Notes: generated from the sequence alone by a model not told the origin. A DNA stretch of 64,000 nt from Kribbella solani (GCF_014205295.1 NZ_JACHNF010000001.1:434001-498000), one strand, 5' to 3'. Shown: positions 8,586-18,678, counted from the stretch's first letter. Program-made: numbers and translations.

Positions 8586-8622
8586 GTCCTATTCTTCCCT
8601 CAGTACTTCCGGAGAAGGGTTT

Positions 8623-9177
8623 GTGCAGGTGTTGGTGACAGTCGGGCGGATCGGCCGGGCGCACGGGATCAGGGGCGAGGTCGGCATCGACGTCCGGACC
8701 GACGAGCCGGACACGCGGTTCGCCGACGGCGCCGCGCTGGTGACCGAGGCCAAGGTGTCACGGACGCTGACGGTCGCGTCCAGCCGGTGGCACAGCGGGC
8801 GGTTGCTGGTGAAGTTCGCCGAGGTGCCGGACCGGACGGCGGCGGAGCAGTTGCGCAATCTGTTCGTCCAGTCCGAGGTGGACGACGACGCCCGCCCCGA
8901 GGACCCGGACGAGTACTACGACCGCGACCTGGTCGGCCTCGCGGTCCGTACCACCGACGGCGCCGAGGTCGGTGAAGTGGTCGACGTGGTCCATCTGCCT
9001 TCGCAGGACCTGCTGGAGATCCGCCGTACGGCCGGCAACCTGGTGCTGGTTCCGCTGGTGGAGGAGCTGGTCCCGGAGCTCGACGTCGACAAGCGGTACG
9101 TAGTGGTTGCCGACCGCCCCGGTCTGCTCGATCCGGATGGCGCGGACGTGGTTCCGACCGAGGCGGACGCGGACTGA
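8623..9177 (+). CDS. rimM: Ribosome maturation factor RimM
   Basis: A 184-residue RimM that binds uS19 and helps mature the 16S rRNA 3' domain. The N-terminal beta-barrel begins [16 protein letters not shown]. The C-terminal PRC-barrel contains [18 protein letters not shown] and LLEIRR. The start is GTG at 8623 after GGAGAAGG. The stop is one base before the trmD start, a coupling seen in most bacteria. Confidence 0.96.
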   Translation: MQVLVTVGRIGRAHGIRGEVGIDVRTDEPDTRFADGAALVTEAKVSRTLTVASSRWHSGRLLVKFAEVPDRTAAEQLRNLFVQSEVDDDARPEDPDEYYDRDLVGLAVRTTDGAEVGEVVDVVHLPSQDLLEIRRTAGNLVLVPLVEELVPELDVDKRYVVVADRPGLLDPDGADVVPTEADAD

Positions 9178-9178
9178 C

Positions 9179-10381
9179 ATGCGGCTGGACGTCGTCACCA
9201 TCTTCCCGGAGTACCTGGCCGCGCTGGACGTCTCACTGGTCGGCAAGGCCGCCAAGAGCGGGCTCCTGGACGTCCGGCTGCACGACCTGCGGCAGTGGAC
9301 GTACGACCGGCACCGGACCGTCGACGACACCCCGTACGGCGGTGGCGCCGGCATGGTGATGAAGCCGGAACCCTGGGGCGAGGCCCTGGACACGATCGCC
9401 CCGACGGACGCTCCGGCGCAGCCACGGCTGATCGTGCCGACGCCGGCCGGTCGCCCGTTCACTCAGGACCTCGCGTACGAGCTCGCCGCCGAACCGTGGC
9501 TCGCGTTCGCGTGCGGCCGGTACGAGGGCATCGACGCGCGCGTGGCGGCGTACGCCGGGGAGCGGATGCGTGTCGACGAGGTGTCGATCGGCGACTACGT
9601 ACTGAACGGCGGCGAGGTCGCCGTACTGGTCATGGTCGAGGCGATCGCCCGCCTGCTGCCCGGCGTGATCGGCAACCCGGAGTCCCTCGCCGAGGAATCA
9701 CATTCCGGCGACGGCCTGCTGGAGTACCCGGTGTACACCAAGCCGCCGGCCTGGCGCGGCCACGACGTACCCGAGATCCTGCTGTCCGGCAATCACGGCG
9801 CGATCGCGTCCTGGCGTCACGACGAGTCCGTCCGGCGTACGGCCGAACGCCGGCCGGATTTGCTGGCTGCCTGGGGCGGTACGGTCGCGCAGAAGGACGA
9901 TGCGGCGGCGGCAGTACGCCTGCTCCCCGCCACGGCTGCGGACGCGGGGGAACTGCACGTACTGCAACTGGCCGCCTTCCTGTCCGAGGCACGGCTCTAC
10001 GACGACTACACGATCCCCCCGTTGACCGACGACGTCGCCGCGACCACGGCTCGGCTGGAGCGGGGCACTGTCCTGAAGGCGGTCGCTGGTACGCGCATCG
10101 TCGGCTCGGTGCAGCTCGTCGTCGACGGTTCCGTAGGGCAGGTCGAGCGGCTGTTGGTGGCTCCGGACTGGCAGGGGCGCGGCCTCGGCGTACGCCTCCT
10201 CCAGGCCGCCGAGAAGCTCGCGCCGGCCGACGTCACCTCGTACCAGCTGGACACCGGCGACCTGAGCGCCCGCAACCTGGCGCTGTACGCCAAGGCGGGC
10301 TACCGCGAGACGGGCCGGGAGCAGCAGACGCCGAAGGTCACGCTCGTCCGGCTGGCCAAACGCCGCCGGAGCCGGCGCTGA
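9179..10381 (+). CDS. trmD: tRNA (guanine-37-N1)-methyltransferase TrmD fused to a GNAT acetyltransferase domain
   Basis: Residues 1-240 are a complete TrmD, which uses S-adenosylmethionine to methylate G37 next to the anticodon and so prevents +1 frameshifting. The trefoil-knot motifs [11 protein letters not shown] (111-121) and [12 protein letters not shown] (135-146) are intact. Residues 245-395 form a GNAT domain with the acetyl-CoA loop WQGRGLGVR (331-339) and the C-terminal motif [12 protein letters not shown]. No stop or frameshift separates them. The total of 400 residues is well above the usual 230-260. The second activity and its substrate are unknown. The ATG at 9179 is 1 base after rimM. 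Confidence 0.94.
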   Translation: MRLDVVTIFPEYLAALDVSLVGKAAKSGLLDVRLHDLRQWTYDRHRTVDDTPYGGGAGMVMKPEPWGEALDTIAPTDAPAQPRLIVPTPAGRPFTQDLAYELAAEPWLAFACGRYEGIDARVAAYAGERMRVDEVSIGDYVLNGGEVAVLVMVEAIARLLPGVIGNPESLAEESHSGDGLLEYPVYTKPPAWRGHDVPEILLSGNHGAIASWRHDESVRRTAERRPDLLAAWGGTVAQKDDAAAAVRLLPATAADAGELHVLQLAAFLSEARLYDDYTIPPLTDDVAATTARLERGTVLKAVAGTRIVGSVQLVVDGSVGQVERLLVAPDWQGRGLGVRLLQAAEKLAPADVTSYQLDTGDLSARNLALYAKAGYRETGREQQTPKVTLVRLAKRRRSRR

Positions 10382-10569
10382 CCGTACGCTCACCCTGCGC
10401 AGCGGCCGGTGGCGGATTTCGTCACCGTATGGCTGGTGTGGCAAGATTGCCTGTTGCTGCCCTTCGGTGCTCCTGCCACAGGGGGTGACCACCGACCGGC
10501 AGCCTTTCGACGACTTTCACCACCGAGATTCGTGGGTGACCTGTGGCACGCGCGAGAAAGAGACACCTG

Positions 10570-10929
<360 letters not shown>

Positions 10930-10954
10930 CGCCGCGTAACGACGACGGTCACCT

Positions 10955-11704
10955 ATGGCGCCGAGCACCGCGACTCGCGCTCGCCCTCGCCCGGTCGCCA
11001 GGAGGGCACGTCGCAGCAAGGGACGTCACCGCAGGCTGAAGCAGCGGAATCCGCTGCTCAGCCTGCTGGTCGAGATGAGCACCGTCACGGTGCTCGCGCT
11101 CGTCATCACGGTGGTACTGCGGCTGTTCGTCGCGGAGGCGTTCTACGTCCCGTCGGAGTCGATGTACGACACGCTGACGAAGGACGACCGGATTCTCGCC
11201 GAGAAGATCAGCTACCTGCACCGGGACGTCGACCGTGGCGACATCATCGTGTTCAAGGACCCGGACAACTGGCTGAACGAGGCCGAGGCCCAGCCGGGTA
11301 CGTTGCGGCGGATCGGTGAGTTCGTCGGCATCCTGCCGCGTACCGGCGAAGGCCATCTGGTCAAGCGGGTGATCGGAATCGGCGGCGACCGGGTGATCTG
11401 CTGCAACAAACAGGGCCTGATCACCGTCAACGGCATCCCGCTGGACGAACGTGAGTACCTGCTGAAGGACGCCAAACCGTCCGAGGTGCCGTTCAACGTC
11501 CTGGTCCCCGCCGGACACCTGTGGGTGATGGGTGACAACCGGGCTGACTCGGCCGACTCCCGCGCCCATATGGGCGGCCCCGGCGGCGGCTTCGTACCGG
11601 TCGAGAACGTGGTTGGCCGGGCCTGTTGCGTAATCTGGCCATCTGACCGGATGACGATGCTGCGTCCTCCGGATACCTTCAAGAAGCCGGGGCTGAAGAA
11701 GTGA
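10955..11704 (+). CDS. lepB: Type I signal peptidase
   Basis: A 249-residue signal peptidase. One N-terminal membrane helix (about residues 42-60) anchors it, and the catalytic domain faces outside. The Ser/Lys dyad is visible as Ser69 in PSESM and Lys137 in LVKRVIGIGGD; the MGDNRADSADSR box is near the C-terminal part. The first 33 residues are rich in Arg/Lys and cytoplasmic. It is the first of two adjacent lepB genes, overlapping the second by GTGA. Confidence 0.94.
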   Translation: MAPSTATRARPRPVARRARRSKGRHRRLKQRNPLLSLLVEMSTVTVLALVITVVLRLFVAEAFYVPSESMYDTLTKDDRILAEKISYLHRDVDRGDIIVFKDPDNWLNEAEAQPGTLRRIGEFVGILPRTGEGHLVKRVIGIGGDRVICCNKQGLITVNGIPLDEREYLLKDAKPSEVPFNVLVPAGHLWVMGDNRADSADSRAHMGGPGGGFVPVENVVGRACCVIWPSDRMTMLRPPDTFKKPGLKK

Positions 11705-12474
11705 CCGATACACCGACCAAGCCGGACGCCAAACCCGCCCACCGCTCGGGCTTCGCGGCAGCGACCCGCGAGTTCGTGCTGATCGTGGTCGGTGCCCTGA
11801 TCGTCTCCTCGATCCTGCGGGCGTTCGTCGGGCAGATGTTCATCATCCCGAGCGAGTCGATGCAGAACACCCTGCTGGTCGGTGACCGGGTCGTGGTCGA
11901 GAAGCTCACCGACGTGAAGCGCGGTGACGTGGTCGTGTTCGAGGACCCGGGCGGCTGGCTCGGTGCCGAGGAGAGCGGCCAGAAGCGCGGCTCGATCGGC
12001 CGGTTCTTCGAGATCGTCGGCCTGCTGCCGGACTCCAGCCACGGCCACCTGATCAAGCGCATCATCGGCATGCCCGGTGACAAGGTCGCCTGCTGCGACT
12101 CGAAGGGCCGGATGCTGGTGAACGGCCAGCCACTGGACGAGACCGGTTACCTCTATCCCGGGGATGCCCCGTCCCAGATGGAGTTCCAGGTCACCGTCCC
12201 GGCCGGCCGGATCTTCGTGATGGGTGACCACCGGTCCGCCTCCGGCGACTCCCGCGTGCACCTGCAGGAGGTCGACGCGAACGGCGGCAACCAGGGCGAC
12301 GCTGCCTTCGTCCCGCTGGACAAGGTCACCGGCCGGGCGATCATGATCGTCTGGCCCGCGGGCCGCTGGGCCAAGCTCGGCGTCCCGGACACCTTCAAGG
12401 CGGTGCCGGCGCCCGGCCCGGCACCGGACAAACCTTCGATCTCCCTCACACCACCACCCAAGACCTCCGGCTGA
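11701..12474 (+). CDS. lepB: Second type I signal peptidase
   Basis: A 257-residue paralogue of the upstream signal peptidase, with one membrane helix near residues 25-42, nucleophile Ser53 in PSESM, general base Lys119 in LIKRIIGMPGD and a MGDHRSASGDSR box. Its C-terminus has a Pro-rich tail. The GTG start overlaps the first gene by 4 bases. Tandem signal peptidase genes at this spot are common in actinobacteria and may divide the substrates. Confidence 0.94.
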   Translation: MTDTPTKPDAKPAHRSGFAAATREFVLIVVGALIVSSILRAFVGQMFIIPSESMQNTLLVGDRVVVEKLTDVKRGDVVVFEDPGGWLGAEESGQKRGSIGRFFEIVGLLPDSSHGHLIKRIIGMPGDKVACCDSKGRMLVNGQPLDETGYLYPGDAPSQMEFQVTVPAGRIFVMGDHRSASGDSRVHLQEVDANGGNQGDAAFVPLDKVTGRAIMIVWPAGRWAKLGVPDTFKAVPAPGPAPDKPSISLTPPPKTSG

Positions 12475-12524
12475 GTACCGTCGGCGCTCTTGTCTAGGCT
12501 TGGTTCTGTGATCTGGAGGGCTGA

Positions 12525-13223
12525 ATGAGCGCGCTTCCGCGCGGAAGCACGGTCCGGCGGGACGCGGGCCTGTACGGGTACGAGCGGGCCTTGCGCCGGG
12601 TCGGCCTGGACCCGATCGCGGGCGTCGACGAGGCCGGTCGCGGCCCGTGCGCCGGTCCGCTGGTCGCCGCCGCGGTGATCCTGCCGGAGGGCAAGCGCGG
12701 CCAGGTGCCGGGTTTGGCCGACTCGAAATTGTTGACCGCGAAGGCACGTGAGCGGTGCTACGACGAGATCCGCAAGCGTGCGCTGGCCTGGTCGGTGGTG
12801 TCCATCGAGGCACCCGAGTGCGACCGGCTCGGCATGCACGTCGCGAACGTGGAAGCGCTCCGCCGGGCCCTGTTCCGGCTGGACGTCCGCCCGTCGTACG
12901 TCCTGACCGATGGTTTCGGCGTCGACGGCCTCGGCGTACCGGGCCTGGCGATGTGGAAGGGCGACCGGGTGGCAGCCTGCATCTCGGCCGCCTCCGTGAT
13001 CGCCAAGGTCACCCGCGACCGGGTGATGGAGCACTGGGATTCGGTGTACCCGGAGTACGGCTTCAAGATCCACAAGGGGTACTGCACCCCCGAACACCAG
13101 GCGGCACTGGACGAATTCGGACCGTGCCCACAACATCGACGGCGGTTTGAGAATGTCCGCCGCAGTCTACGGCCCGATATGGGACAGAATGTGACCAGTC
13201 CCACCGGAGTGGAGAGCCTGTGA
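12525..13223 (+). CDS. rnhB: Ribonuclease HII
   Basis: A 232-residue RNase HII that cuts the RNA strand of RNA-DNA hybrids, including single ribonucleotides left in DNA. The active-site DEAGRGPCAGP begins at Asp35-Glu36. LADSKLLTAKARE and AASVIAKVTRDRVM are also conserved. The ATG at 12525 follows GGAGGG. The last 15 residues are not conserved. Confidence 0.95.
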   Translation: MSALPRGSTVRRDAGLYGYERALRRVGLDPIAGVDEAGRGPCAGPLVAAAVILPEGKRGQVPGLADSKLLTAKARERCYDEIRKRALAWSVVSIEAPECDRLGMHVANVEALRRALFRLDVRPSYVLTDGFGVDGLGVPGLAMWKGDRVAACISAASVIAKVTRDRVMEHWDSVYPEYGFKIHKGYCTPEHQAALDEFGPCPQHRRRFENVRRSLRPDMGQNVTSPTGVESL

Positions 13224-13311
13224 GAGAGCGTAGCGAGCGAACAACCCACGCAGCGCCCTTCAGAGGGCGTCTCAGCGCCGATGTCCGAGCCGAGCGTGAA
13301 GAGGTGGCGGC
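13221..13311. repeat. Palindrome-rich intergenic element between rnhB and DUF2469
   Basis: The 90-base gap starts at the rnhB stop and contains GAGCGTAGCGAGCGA (13226-13240), a hairpin CGCCCT/AGGGCG (13254-13259 with 13264-13269, loop TCAG) and a second GAGCCGAGCG-type segment before the next start. Elements of this look recur upstream of genes in related actinobacteria, as far as I recall. I cannot test copy number here. Confidence 0.45.
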
Positions 13312-13635
13312 ATGAGCGCTGACGACCTTGAGAAGTACGAAACCGACATGGAGCTGCAGCTCTATCGGGAGTACAAGGACGTCGTCGGGATCTTCAAGTA
13401 CGTCGTCGAGACCGAACGGCGTTTCTACCTGTGCAACGCGGTAGACCTGAAGGTCCGCACCGAAGGCGGCGACGTGTACTTCGAGGTGACGATGGCCGAC
13501 GCCTGGGTCTGGGACGTGTACCGTTCCGCCCGCTTCGTCAAGAACGCCAAGGTGGTCACCTTCCGCGACGTCAACATCGAAGAGCTTGCCAAGTCCGACC
13601 TGGAAGTCCCCAAAGACTCCGACTTCGGCCGCTGA
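13312..13635 (+). CDS. DUF2469 conserved actinobacterial protein
   Basis: A 107-residue protein highly conserved in actinobacteria immediately after rnhB (the equivalent of M. tuberculosis Rv2901c). It starts MSADDLEKYETDMELQLYRE and has an acidic N-terminal half and no membrane segment. Function is not established to my knowledge. After its stop, a weak hairpin CCCGCC/GGCGGG (13641-13660) could terminate the transcript ahead of convergent dprA. Confidence 0.93.
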   Translation: MSADDLEKYETDMELQLYREYKDVVGIFKYVVETERRFYLCNAVDLKVRTEGGDVYFEVTMADAWVWDVYRSARFVKNAKVVTFRDVNIEELAKSDLEVPKDSDFGR

Positions 13636-13750
13636 CCCCACCCGCCGGATCCGTGGCGGGGGAGGGCGGCCCGGGGTTCCGCACGACGCGGCACCGCGCC
13701 CACCCCGGCGGTGCGGAGATCCGCTGCTGGTGCTCATCGCCGGCGCCACG

Positions 13751-15013
13751 TCAGGTGGGTGGTGTTGGGGTTGTGGGTGGCAGGCGCCAGCCGGTGGGGC
13801 AGTGTTCTACCAGCGCGAGGTCGGACAGGGTCAGCAGGCATTCCTGGGTGGTGGTGAGGTCCAGGCCCGCGGCGCCCGCGATCTGGTCGGTGGGCGCCGG
13901 GTCTTGGACGGGGACGGCGTCCAGCGTGCGGCGGAGGTCGTAGTCGAGGTCGTCGTGCGGGGTTTTGGGAGCCATCGGGTACGTGGTGAGACGAGTGCCC
14001 AGCGGTGAGAGGGCCTCGATGATTTCCATGACGTTGGTGACCAGGACAGCTCCTCGTTCGCGGACGAGGAGATGACTGCCTTCGGACATTCGGGACGTGA
14101 CCGGTCCCGGTACGGCGAGCACCGCGCGGCCGCACTGTTCGGCCCAGCCGGCGCTGTTGAGTGCTCCGCTTCGGACAGCTGCCTCGACCACAACGACGCC
14201 GAGAGTACTGGCGGCGATCAGGCGGTTTCGCGACAGGAACCTGAGGCGCGTCGGCCGAGATCCGGGTGGGAGTTCGCTCACGATCAGTCCTTGCTCGGCG
14301 ATCCGGCTCAGCAAAGCCGAGTTCCGCCGTGGGTACAGGACGTCTACTCCGGATGCCAGGACGGCGACGGTAACGCCGGCGGCAGCCAGTGCACCACGGT
14401 GGGCGGCCGCGTCGATCCCGAATGCGCCGCCGGACACCACCGTGTAGCCGTTGTCCGCGACTCCGGAGGCAAGCTCAGCAGCCACATGCTCGCCGTACGC
14501 GGAGCTGGCGCGAGCACCCACCACCGCGACGGATTGCTCAAGCACCCGACGCAGGTGGGCCGGCCCCCGGAGCCACAGCCCGTACGGCACGCCGCCTCGT
14601 CTTGTCAGCTGTCCGGCTTCGGCGAGGATCTCGACCTGTTCCGGCCATTCGTCGTCGCCGGGGATCACGAACCGGGCGCCGGTCGCGGCCGCTCGTTCCA
14701 GATCCCGCTCGGGGTCGGCATCGGCGAGGCGGGTGGACCATCGCTCGGTGCCTGGAGTCTTTCGCTGCAGCAACTCCCAGACCTCGGTCGCCGGCATCCC
14801 GTCGAATGCCTGCAGCGCTTTCAGATCGCCAGGTTCCACCACCCGCGACAACCCAACCCGCGCCAGCCGCTCCACCTCCCCATCCCCACCCCCAACCACC
14901 CCAGCAACAACTCGCCCGCCCCCGCCGCCACTTCCACCAGCACCACCCCGTCCGGCCGCGGTGTTGTTGGTGGTGGTGGGGGTGACGGGTTGGTGGACTT
15001 GGTGGATGGTCAT
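13751..15013 (-). CDS. dprA: DNA-processing protein DprA
   Basis: A 420-residue DprA, which protects incoming single-stranded DNA and loads RecA. The Rossmann-like core includes SVAVVGARASSAYGEHVA, SGGAFGIDAAAHRGAL and SELPPGSRPTRLRFLSRNRLIA. The C-terminal winged-helix region follows around residue 360. The first 45 residues are Thr/Gly-rich low complexity ahead of the conserved part, so the true start could be later, but the ATG at 15013 overlaps the comM stop (ATGA). It is third in the yraN-comM-dprA operon. Confidence 0.93.
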   Translation of the reverse strand: MTIHQVHQPVTPTTTNNTAAGRGGAGGSGGGGGRVVAGVVGGGDGEVERLARVGLSRVVEPGDLKALQAFDGMPATEVWELLQRKTPGTERWSTRLADADPERDLERAAATGARFVIPGDDEWPEQVEILAEAGQLTRRGGVPYGLWLRGPAHLRRVLEQSVAVVGARASSAYGEHVAAELASGVADNGYTVVSGGAFGIDAAAHRGALAAAGVTVAVLASGVDVLYPRRNSALLSRIAEQGLIVSELPPGSRPTRLRFLSRNRLIAASTLGVVVVEAAVRSGALNSAGWAEQCGRAVLAVPGPVTSRMSEGSHLLVRERGAVLVTNVMEIIEALSPLGTRLTTYPMAPKTPHDDLDYDLRRTLDAVPVQDPAPTDQIAGAAGLDLTTTQECLLTLSDLALVEHCPTGWRLPPTTPTPPT

Positions 15014-16587
15014 TGGAAGAGTCCTTTGAGAGGGCGGGTGTCGGAGGGGGTGGTCAGGGGGTGGCCGGTTCTCAGTTGGTAGGCCTGGTGGGCTTGGGTG
15101 ATGGTGGGTTGGGGGATGCCGTCGAGGTCGGCGAGGGTCCAGGCGACGCGGACCACTCGGTCCAGGCCGCGGGCGGTGAGTTGGCCGGCTGAGTAGAGGT
15201 CTTCGAGGAGGCGCTGGGCGGCGGCGTCGAGCGGATGATCACGGCGGAGAACCGGGCCGGGCACCTCACTGTTCAAGATCCAGGGAGTGTGTTGGTAGCG
15301 GTGTGCTTGGCGATCACGAGCAGCCTGGACGCGGGCTGCAACGACCGCGGTTGATTCCGGTTCCTCGCCGTCGACGATGGTCCGAGCCGCGGGGAGGATC
15401 TGCCGCTGGATGTCCAGACGGTCCTTGATCGGGCCGCTGATCCGCTGGCGGTAGCGCATCAACATCTGCGGAGTACAAGTGCAGTCGCCTTGTCTGGTCC
15501 CGGAAAGTCCACAGGGACAGGGATTCGCGGCCAGCACGAGCATGAACCGGGCCGGAAACTTCGCCACCGCCGCCGCTCGGTGCACCTCGATGTGTCCGGA
15601 CTCCAGCGGCTGGCGCAGCGTGTCCAACGTCAGCGGGTGCATCTCGGGCGCTTCATCTATGAACAGAATGCCTCGGTGCGCGCAGCTGATCGCTCCGGGC
15701 CGGGGCATGCCCGAACCACCGCCGACCAGACTGGCCAACGACGCCGTGTGGTGCGGCGCGATGAACGGTGGCCGCACCACCAACTCGGCATCGCTGGTCA
15801 GCAGCCCGGCGAGTGAATGCACCGCGGAGACTTCGAGCGAATCATCGGTCGACAGGTCCGGCAGCAGCCCACCGAGTCGCTCCGCCAGCATTGTCTTTCC
15901 GGATCCCGGTGGACCGTGCAGGAACAGGTGATGACCGCCGGCGGCCGAGGTCTCGATCGCCAGCCGTCCTTCTCGATGCCCGATCACCTCGTCCAGGTCG
16001 ACGTCAGGAACGCGGGTGAGCGAATCGGACAGCAAGCGGGGCTCGGCGCGCGGCGCGTCCTCGTCCGGGATCTCACTACCGCGCAGCAGCGCCAGCACTT
16101 GCCGGAGCGAGCGGACCCCGAAGACCTCGATGCCCGGCACCAGCCGGGCTTCGTTCTCATTCAGGTCGGGGATGACGATGCGCTCGAAGCTTGCCCGGGC
16201 CGCGGCCAAGGTCATCGCGAGCGCGCCGCGCACTTCGCGAATGCGACCGTCCAGGCCGAGCTCACCGATGATCGCGGTCTGCCGCAGCGACCGAGGCTCG
16301 ACAACGCCGGCCGCGGTGAGTAGCGAGACGGCGATGGCAACGTCGTAATGGGAACCGGCCTTCGGCAGGGTGGCCGGGGAGAGGCCGATGGTGACCTTGC
16401 GGTCGGGGAATCGCTCGCCGCTGTTGACGACCGCGGCACGAACCCGATCGCGAGCCTCGGTCAGCGACGCGTCCGGCAGGCCGATCAATGTTGTCTTCGG
16501 CAACCCTTGTGAGATGTCTGCCTCGACCTCGACCAGGTGACCTTCCAGGCCGACCAGCGCGACCGACCAGGTCCGAGCGAGCGCCAT
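15010..16587 (-). CDS. ComM/YifB-family Mg-chelatase-like ATPase
   Basis: A 525-residue AAA+ protein. An N-terminal Lon-protease-like fold comes first (VEADISQGLPKTTLIGLPD). A Walker A motif GPPGSGKTML lies near residues 226-235, and the Walker B ILFIDEAPEM follows. There is a Cys-rich zinc-like segment (CPCGLSGTRQGDCTC) in the C-terminal part. In other bacteria ComM acts as a branch-migration helicase during natural transformation. It overlaps the yraN stop by 1 base and the dprA start by 4. Confidence 0.94.
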   Translation of the reverse strand: MALARTWSVALVGLEGHLVEVEADISQGLPKTTLIGLPDASLTEARDRVRAAVVNSGERFPDRKVTIGLSPATLPKAGSHYDVAIAVSLLTAAGVVEPRSLRQTAIIGELGLDGRIREVRGALAMTLAAARASFERIVIPDLNENEARLVPGIEVFGVRSLRQVLALLRGSEIPDEDAPRAEPRLLSDSLTRVPDVDLDEVIGHREGRLAIETSAAGGHHLFLHGPPGSGKTMLAERLGGLLPDLSTDDSLEVSAVHSLAGLLTSDAELVVRPPFIAPHHTASLASLVGGGSGMPRPGAISCAHRGILFIDEAPEMHPLTLDTLRQPLESGHIEVHRAAAVAKFPARFMLVLAANPCPCGLSGTRQGDCTCTPQMLMRYRQRISGPIKDRLDIQRQILPAARTIVDGEEPESTAVVAARVQAARDRQAHRYQHTPWILNSEVPGPVLRRDHPLDAAAQRLLEDLYSAGQLTARGLDRVVRVAWTLADLDGIPQPTITQAHQAYQLRTGHPLTTPSDTRPLKGLFQ

Positions 16588-16943
16588 CAGACCGCGCCCC
16601 GGACGTGCTCAACACTGGGCGGCGTCCTCCGGTCGAAGAGGATCGCGATGACGTCGATCCGGATCTCGGCCGGACGGAGCTGATGGGTCTGCAACCACCG
16701 GCCGGCCAGCCTTCGCAGCGTGGTCAGCTTCTTGTAGGTGATGGCTTCCAGCGGGCTTCCGTAGTTCAGCCCGCGGCGGGTCTTCACCTCACACACGACG
16801 AGCACATCACCTTCGCGGGCGACGATGTCGATCTCGCCCAGCTCACAACGCCAGTTGCGTTCGAGTACGGCGAATCCGTTGCTGGTCAGATACCTCGCGG
16901 CGAGCTCTTCGCCGTACTGCCCGACTGCTGTCCTGGTCCGCAT
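16587..16943 (-). CDS. YraN/UPF0102 endonuclease-like protein
   Basis: A 118-residue protein of the UPF0102 (YraN) family with a PD-(D/E)XK-like nuclease fold. The core GEIDIVAREGDVLVVCEVKTR contains the D and E-x-K residues of that fold. It starts MRTRTAVGQYGEELAARYL. It is first in the operon with comM and dprA, the conserved actinobacterial order, which suggests a DNA-repair or uptake role. Confidence 0.93.
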   Translation of the reverse strand: MRTRTAVGQYGEELAARYLTSNGFAVLERNWRCELGEIDIVAREGDVLVVCEVKTRRGLNYGSPLEAITYKKLTTLRRLAGRWLQTHQLRPAEIRIDVIAILFDRRTPPSVEHVRGAV

Positions 16944-17046
16944 CGATGACCACCTCCGACAAAGAACATGCCGGGATCAGGCCAGGATTTCGGACCCACT
17001 TTGCTGCCTGTGGACAACTTCCGTTGGCACCCAGGGCCGCGAACGG

Positions 17047-18678
17047 CTAGTTGCGCATGTGCTTGCCGCGCGGTTTCTGGCCTTGCTGCTCGGGAGGCGT
17101 ACGGATCGCGCGCAACTCGGCCGGCCGGGCCTGATCGGCGCGGATCGCATGCAGGCCACCGGTTCCGGGGTCGGTGTCGCCGAGGTCGAAGTCCCAGCTG
17201 TCCTCGTTCGCCAACCGGCTGTGCCAGCGCCCGTACAGCGCGTAGATCGCGATCCCGATCGCCATCCAGACGCCGAACTTGGCCCAGGTGCTGGTCTTCA
17301 GGTTGACCATCAGCCACACGGTCGCGGCCAGCGACAGCAGCGGGATCAACGGCACCATCGGCACCCGGAATCCACGCTCCAGGTTGGGCTCGGTTCGGCG
17401 CAGCCGCAGCACCCCGACCGCGCAGAACGCGAAGCAGAACAACGCCCCGAGGACCAGCAGCTCCTCGAGCTCCAGCACCTTCGGGTACATCGTCAGCAGC
17501 ACGGCCGCAACGCCGGCCGCGGCGGCGGCCCGCGCGGGGGAGGAGTACACCCGGCTGACCCGGCCGAGGCTCTTCGGCAGCAGACCATCACGGCCCATGT
17601 TGAACAGCACCCGGCTCTGCGCGATCAGAACCACGATGATCACTGTCATCAAGGCGAGCAAAGCACCGACATTGACCACCTTCGCGGCCCAGCCGGCCCC
17701 CACCGCGGCGAGTGCCTCCGAGACCGGTGCGTCCCCGCCGAGCTGGCCGTAGGGGCGCATACCGACCAGCACGACCGTCACCGCGATGTACAGAATCGTC
17801 ACGGCGCCGACGCCGAGCAACATGCCTTGTGGCACGGTCTTTCGCGGGCTGCGGGCGTCCTCGGACGCGGTCGCGATCAGGTCGAAGCCGATGTAGGCGA
17901 ACACGATCGTGCTGGCCGCCGTGAAGATGCCCATCGTCCCGAACGAACCGAAGGAGGAATCCATGATCCAGCCGATGACGGTCGGGCTCGCGGTCGCGGG
18001 CGCGGCCCGGGCCGGCGGCACGAACGGCTGGTAGTTCTCCGCCTTCACGTGCATCGCGCCGACGATCACCACCAGCAGGATCACTGCCACCTTGGCGATC
18101 ACCACTACGGTGAGCACCCGCGCGGACAGCTTGGTACCGGTCACGATCAGCGCGGTGAGGACCAGCAGCAGCAGCGGGGCAACGAGGTTCAGCTTGGCGT
18201 TCGGGCCGAAGAACTGCGCGACCGCGCTGGGCAAGGTGATCCCGAATCCGTCCAGGGTGGCCAGGAAGTACGCCGACCAGACCCGCGCGACGATCGCCGC
18301 CGCGGTGACGAGTTCGAGGACCAGCGCCCAGCCGACCAGCCAGGCCCACGCCTCGCCGAAGGTGACGTAGCTGAAGGTGTACGCGCTACCGGAGACCGGG
18401 ATCGTGGAGGACAGCTCGGCGTAGCAGGCCGCGGCCAGCAGGCAGACGATCGCGGCGATGACGAACGACAGGATCACGGCCGGTCCGGAGACGCCGGACG
18501 CCTGGACGCCACTGATTTTGAAGATGCCGGAGCCGATCATCACGCCCAGGCCGAGTACAACCAGGTCGCGACGGCCGAACAAACGCGGCAGCCGGTGCCG
18601 CGCGTCCTCGACTCGAGTGAACGCCGACTCGACCGGCAAACGCCGGCCTGCGGTCTGTCCGTTCGCTGAGGGGGCCAT
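17047..18678 (-). CDS. APC-family amino acid permease
   Basis: A 543-residue membrane transporter with about 12-14 hydrophobic helices beginning with VVLGLGVMIGSGIFKISG (residues 39-57), the substrate-binding first helix of cationic-type amino acid permeases. Another conserved stretch is FAYIGFDLIATASEDARSP. I chose the ATG at 18678, after GGAGG. The cytoplasmic C-terminus is Gln/Arg/Lys-rich. Substrate unknown; basic amino acids are plausible by family. It is divergent from xerC. Confidence 0.9.
   Translation of the reverse strand: MAPSANGQTAGRRLPVESAFTRVEDARHRLPRLFGRRDLVVLGLGVMIGSGIFKISGVQASGVSGPAVILSFVIAAIVCLLAAACYAELSSTIPVSGSAYTFSYVTFGEAWAWLVGWALVLELVTAAAIVARVWSAYFLATLDGFGITLPSAVAQFFGPNAKLNLVAPLLLLVLTALIVTGTKLSARVLTVVVIAKVAVILLVVIVGAMHVKAENYQPFVPPARAAPATASPTVIGWIMDSSFGSFGTMGIFTAASTIVFAYIGFDLIATASEDARSPRKTVPQGMLLGVGAVTILYIAVTVVLVGMRPYGQLGGDAPVSEALAAVGAGWAAKVVNVGALLALMTVIIVVLIAQSRVLFNMGRDGLLPKSLGRVSRVYSSPARAAAAAGVAAVLLTMYPKVLELEELLVLGALFCFAFCAVGVLRLRRTEPNLERGFRVPMVPLIPLLSLAATVWLMVNLKTSTWAKFGVWMAIGIAIYALYGRWHSRLANEDSWDFDLGDTDPGTGGLHAIRADQARPAELRAIRTPPEQQGQKPRGKHMRN

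Noticed and set aside
13636-13750. Strong terminator between DUF2469 and dprA
   Set aside because: Only a 6-bp CCCGCC/GGCGGG stem without a T-run is present, too weak to list as a separate feature.
16825-18669. A 614-codon His/Gln/Arg-rich frame antisense to the amino acid permease
   Set aside because: Shadow of the permease frame; the low-complexity composition has no known domain.
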